Below, one piece after another: positions 14,935-18,266 of a stretch of DNA of 18,266 nt. Position 1 is the stretch's first letter. Each line of letters starts with the position of its first letter. Position numbers and translations under genes: made by a program. This DNA comes from Betaproteobacteria bacterium (GTDB lineage Bacteria; Pseudomonadota; Gammaproteobacteria; Burkholderiales; Casimicrobiaceae). A model generated the notes under the pieces. It did not search any database. It saw nothing but the letters and a program-made list of their open reading frames with translations, and was not told the origin of the DNA. Location of the stretch: assembly GCA_005889025.1 (NCBI GenBank), contig VBCZ01000216.1:1-18266 (forward strand), given 5' to 3'.

Positions 14935-15507
14935 CTAGTTCGGTGCCGGATGGCCGTCGACGATGTCGCGCACTCGCACGGCTACGGTGTACGGCGCATC
15001 CCGGCGGAGAAACCAGCGAAGGTTCGGCGTGTCGCCGACAGGCTGGAAATGATGCGGGCCGAGCAGGTGCTCAACGGTGGATCGGTACTTCGACCCGCGC
15101 GGAATGCGCACGACCCACGTCTTTTTCCCCGGCGGCGTATTGAAAAGCGAATCGATCAGGGCGCGGCCGTGGCCGCCGCCGCGCCGCCCCAGCTCCAATC
15201 CGGCGAGCCACAGCTCGTAGCCTCCCTCGATTGCGCGGAACAGCCCGAAGCCCATGGGCGGGTTGCTGCTGTTCCGATCATCGGCCCAGAACACGTATCC
15301 GGGCACGGAAACGGATTCGACGCGTCCGCTGCGCGGGTCTTCTTCAATAAAGTAACCGTGGACCAGCGCGCGCTTGAGTTTGTCGAAAAATTCAACGGAC
15401 TGCGACGTATCGCCGGCAAGGCCGGAAGCAAAGCTCCCCTCGGCGGAGGCTTGCCTGATAAGGGCACGCAACATCGCAAGATGGCCAACATGTGCGGGTG
15501 CAAGCAT
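14935..15507 (-). CDS. hypothetical protein, GNAT-like acetyltransferase fold
   Basis: A 190-residue protein. The middle part, MGFGLFRAIEGGYELWLAGLELGRRGGGHGRALIDSLF, looks like GNAT strands 4-5 with the acetyl-CoA loop (R-x-x-G-x-G/A-type RRGGGHGRAL), followed by the late segment WVVRIPRGSKYRSTVEHLLGPHHF. A GNAT-like call is reasonable but not certain, and the substrate is unknown. It lies downstream of polA on the same strand after 150 bases with no clear terminator, so some read-through is possible. The start (MLAPAHVGHLAML) has only a weak upstream ACGGA as ribosome binding site; the internal ATG giving MLRALIRQ is an alternative. Confidence 0.6.
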   Translation of the reverse strand: MLAPAHVGHLAMLRALIRQASAEGSFASGLAGDTSQSVEFFDKLKRALVHGYFIEEDPRSGRVESVSVPGYVFWADDRNSSNPPMGFGLFRAIEGGYELWLAGLELGRRGGGHGRALIDSLFNTPPGKKTWVVRIPRGSKYRSTVEHLLGPHHFQPVGDTPNLRWFLRRDAPYTVAVRVRDIVDGHPAPN

Positions 15508-15657
15508 TTAGCGATCCGTTGAACTCGTGCTCTTATAACGCAACGGGTCTCGCAAGGGGTCGTCGCCTTACCAACGGCCGACTGCGAGATACAGGCGGTA
15601 GCGAGCTGGCGTGACCATTTCGCCCCGATCGCGACACGCCGCGGGACCCCTCGCTTG

Positions 15658-18266
15658 CTAGTGTGCCTGCTCCCAGTTCGGGCCGCTGCCGATGTCGACA
15701 ACAAGTGGTACACGCAACTGGGCAACGCCGGCCATGAGCCTTTTCAGCGTCGATTTAACTTCCTCGAGCTGCGCCAGAGGCGTTTCGAGCACCAGCTCGT
15801 CGTGGACCTGCAAAATCAAGCGCGCACCGAGCCGCTCTCTGTCGAGCCATTGCTGCACCTCGACCATCGCGAGCTTGATCAGATCCGCGGCAGTCCCCTG
15901 CATCGGCGCGTTGATCGCGGCGCGCTCGGCGGCCTGTCGACGCGGGCCGCCGCCCGCATTGATGTCCGGCAGCCACAGGCGCCGACCGAAAACCGTCTCC
16001 ACGTAACCCTGCCGACGCGCAAGCTCGCGCGTGCGTTGCATGTAGTCTGCAACACCGGGATAGCGTATGAAGTATTTGTCGATGAACTGTTGAGCCGCGC
16101 CGCGCTCGATGCCGAGTTGCGCAGCGAGCCCGAATGCGCTCATTCCATAGATCAATCCGAAGTTCACGGCCTTGATGTAACTGCGTTGCTGCAAGGTCAC
16201 CTCTTCCATTGACACGCCGAAAATCTCCGCCGCGGTGGCGCGATGGATATCCGCGCCTTGGGAGAACGCGTTTAGCAGCGACTCATCGCCCGAGAGGTGC
16301 GCCATGATGCGCAGTTCGATCTGTGAATAGTCCGCCGACACCAGCGTGTGTTCGGGCGGCGCTATGAAGGCCTCGCGGATACGCCTTCCTTCGAGCGTGC
16401 GCACGGGGATATTCTGCAGATTGGGTTCGGTGCTGGCGAGCCGCCCCGTGACCGCGGTCGCCTGCCCGAAGCAGGTATGAACGCGTCCTGTGCTGGCGTT
16501 GACCATCAGCGGCAATTTGTCGGTGTAGGTCGACTTTAGCTTGGAAAGCGCCCGGTGCTCCAGGAGCAGCCGCGGCAGCGGGTAGTTTGCCGCGAGCTCC
16601 TGGAGGACGTCCTCGTCCGTGGATGGATGCCCCGTCGCCGTCTTCTTCACCACCGGCAGCTTCATCTTGTCGAAAAGAATCTCTCCCAACTGTCTCGGCG
16701 ATGAGAGGTTGAATGGTTGACCCGCAGCCTGGAACGCCTGCTCCTCCAGCGACAGCATCCGTTCGCCGAGCACACGGCTCTGCGCCGATAGGATCTCCCG
16801 GTCGATCAGGACGCCCTCGCGCTCCATCCGGAAGAGCACCTCCCGCGTCGGCAATTCGATCTTGGAATAGATGAAATCGAGCTTGGCGTCCGCAACAATC
16901 TTGGCCCGGAGGGTGCGGTGCAGGCGCAGCGTGATATCCGCATCCTCGGCGGCGTACGCCGCGGCTTTCTCGACCGCGACCTGATCGAAGCCGATGTGTC
17001 CTGCGCCCTTTCCGGCGACTTCGGCATAGCTCATCGTCTTCAGATCGAGGTGCCGGTACGCCAGGCTTTCCATGTCATGCGATCGATGCGACTCGAGGAC
17101 ATACGATTGCAACAATGTGTCGTGCGCCACGCCCGCGAGCTTTATGCCGTAATTGGCCAGCACGTGCTGATCGTACTTTATGTTTTGCCCGAGCTTCTTC
17201 TTCGACGGATTCTCGAGCCACGGCTTGAGCCGCGCGAGAACCGTATCGAGCGCAAGCTGCGTCGGCGCGCCGGCGTATCGATGCGCGACCGGGATGTACG
17301 CGGATCGTCCAGGCTCGATTGCGAAAGACAGGCCGACGATGCGCGCCTGCAAGGGGTCGAGGCTTGTCGTTTCGATGTCGAAAGAAACCAGTTCGGCATT
17401 GTCAATCGACTCCACCCAGCGTTCAAACGCCCATGAGTCGAGCACCGTTTCGTAGTTGCGCGCTAATGCCGGCACGGGCTCGGTCGCGGGCCCGGGCGCA
17501 CCCGTGGACAGCGCAGGTGAAGAAGCCTGCGCCGCATCGGCTTCGACATCCTTCATCCAGGCCTTGAACTCGAAGCGATCGTAGAGCTCGCGAAGCTTCG
17601 CGGCGTCGCGCGGCTTCACCGCGAGCGCGGTCGGCGCGAATGGCAGTGTGCAATCGGTCTTTACGGTCAACAGTCTCCTGCCCTGGGGAAGCCACTCAAG
17701 CGCGGCTCGCAGGTTTTCTCCGACCACGCCGCCAATATCTCCTGCGTGTGCGATCAAGTTGTCCAGCGTTCCATACTCGGCGAGCCATTTGGCCGCGGTT
17801 TTCGGTCCAACCTTGGCGACGCCGGGCACGTTGTCGATCGAGTCGCCCGTCAGCGCCTGTAAGTCGAGCAATTGATCGGCGCGCACCCCGAACTTGGCGG
17901 CAACGTTTTCAACGTCAAGCCGTTCGTTGCTCATGGTGTTCACCAGCGTCACGCGTGGCGTGATGAGCTGAGCGAGATCCTTGTCGCCGGTGGAAATCAG
18001 AATGTCGATCCCTTGCGCCTCCGCCTGCCGCGCCAGCGTGCCGATGACGTCGTCGGCTTCGACGCCTTCGACCATCAGGAGAGGCCAGCCGTGAACGCGG
18101 ATGAGCTCGTGCAGAGGTTCGATTTGCAGAGTGAGGTTGTCCGGCATGGGCGATCGGTTCGCCTTGTACTGCGGATACCAATCATCGCGAAAGGTCTTCC
18201 CGGGCGCATCGAACACGACCGCGAAATAGTCCGGCTTGCCGTCCACCACCAAACGGCGCAACATCG
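15658..18266 (-). CDS. polA: DNA polymerase I (5' end outside window)
   Basis: At least 868 residues are encoded; about 40 N-terminal residues (the VDGSSYLYRAFHA-type start) lie beyond the edge. The 5' nuclease has the acidic motifs VFDAPGKTFRDDWY, VEGVEADDVIGTLA, STGDKDLAQL and the helix-hairpin-helix GDSIDNVPGVAKVGPKTA. The 3'-5' exonuclease is apparently active, with SFDIETTSLD, LGQNIKYDQHVL and YAAEDAD all intact. The polymerase carries motif A DYSQIELRIMAHLSGD, motif B RSYIKAVNFGLIYGMSAFGL with the Arg, Lys, Phe and Tyr at their usual spacing, and motif C VHDELV. It fills gaps, removes RNA primers and supports repair. The ending GSGPNWEQAH is the family C-terminus. No disruption was seen over its length. 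Confidence 0.98.
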   Translation of the reverse strand, partial: MLRRLVVDGKPDYFAVVFDAPGKTFRDDWYPQYKANRSPMPDNLTLQIEPLHELIRVHGWPLLMVEGVEADDVIGTLARQAEAQGIDILISTGDKDLAQLITPRVTLVNTMSNERLDVENVAAKFGVRADQLLDLQALTGDSIDNVPGVAKVGPKTAAKWLAEYGTLDNLIAHAGDIGGVVGENLRAALEWLPQGRRLLTVKTDCTLPFAPTALAVKPRDAAKLRELYDRFEFKAWMKDVEADAAQASSPALSTGAPGPATEPVPALARNYETVLDSWAFERWVESIDNAELVSFDIETTSLDPLQARIVGLSFAIEPGRSAYIPVAHRYAGAPTQLALDTVLARLKPWLENPSKKKLGQNIKYDQHVLANYGIKLAGVAHDTLLQSYVLESHRSHDMESLAYRHLDLKTMSYAEVAGKGAGHIGFDQVAVEKAAAYAAEDADITLRLHRTLRAKIVADAKLDFIYSKIELPTREVLFRMEREGVLIDREILSAQSRVLGERMLSLEEQAFQAAGQPFNLSSPRQLGEILFDKMKLPVVKKTATGHPSTDEDVLQELAANYPLPRLLLEHRALSKLKSTYTDKLPLMVNASTGRVHTCFGQATAVTGRLASTEPNLQNIPVRTLEGRRIREAFIAPPEHTLVSADYSQIELRIMAHLSGDESLLNAFSQGADIHRATAAEIFGVSMEEVTLQQRSYIKAVNFGLIYGMSAFGLAAQLGIERGAAQQFIDKYFIRYPGVADYMQRTRELARRQGYVETVFGRRLWLPDINAGGGPRRQAAERAAINAPMQGTAADLIKLAMVEVQQWLDRERLGARLILQVHDELVLETPLAQLEEVKSTLKRLMAGVAQLRVPLVVDIGSGPNWEQAH

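Noticed and set aside
14089..15522. 477-codon open frame on the plus strand
   Set aside because: Runs across the BPSS1780-family gene in another frame and antisense to the GNAT-like gene; Arg-rich shadow.
15547..15589. TCTCGCA / TGCGAGA inverted repeat after polA as a terminator
   Set aside because: Arms are only 7 bp with a 28-nt loop and no T-run.

Overview
The window is GC-rich chromosomal DNA with tightly packed genes. It most resembles a betaproteobacterium, probably Burkholderiales or a close relative. Support for this: a BPSS1780-family membrane protein, a groES-groEL pair behind a near-perfect CIRCE (HrcA) operator, a PagL-type outer-membrane protein, proteobacterial Ada and PolA, and LivHMGF-type ABC transporters. 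No tRNA, rRNA, CRISPR array, transposase or phage gene was seen.

Region 1 (about 210-8363, + strand) looks like one catabolic operon, or two linked ones, for quinate/shikimate-type hydroaromatic acids. It encodes a quinate/shikimate dehydrogenase-type AroE paralogue with an acidic residue at the NAD-binding position, a complete branched-chain-amino-acid-type ABC importer (binding protein, two permeases, two ATPases), a Gfo/Idh/MocA oxidoreductase, a type II 3-dehydroquinate dehydratase, and a xylose-isomerase-like TIM-barrel enzyme that could be a 3-dehydroshikimate dehydratase. Together these could import quinate or shikimate and carry it to 3-dehydroshikimate and perhaps protocatechuate. 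The promoter region holds four 15-base sites arranged as two pairs with identical 19-base spacing. They resemble the site I remember for the IclR-family regulator PcaR. One pair abuts the -35 box and the other covers the start region. A 38-codon ORF with a strong ribosome binding site overlaps the dehydrogenase start.

Region 2 (8371-11939) holds accessory genes: ada (DNA alkylation repair, possibly leaderless), an EamA/DMT-type exporter, a convergent overlapping DUF2726 gene, and a PagL-like lipid A deacylase whose expected catalytic glutamate is threonine. The ada-eamA gap holds two perfect 11-bp hairpins and a degraded REP-like element.

Region 3 (11992-14052, - strand) is groES-groEL with promoter, CIRCE and terminator. 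GroES is intact. groEL is broken by two internal losses of about 64 and 76 nt, each shifting the frame. LivH also appears to lack about 20-25 residues in frame. Three similar-sized losses from conserved genes in one window suggest an assembly problem or real decay; sequence alone cannot decide.

Region 4 (14138-18266) holds the BPSS1780-family membrane protein (+), a GNAT-like protein (-) and polA (-, 5' end cut by the window edge).
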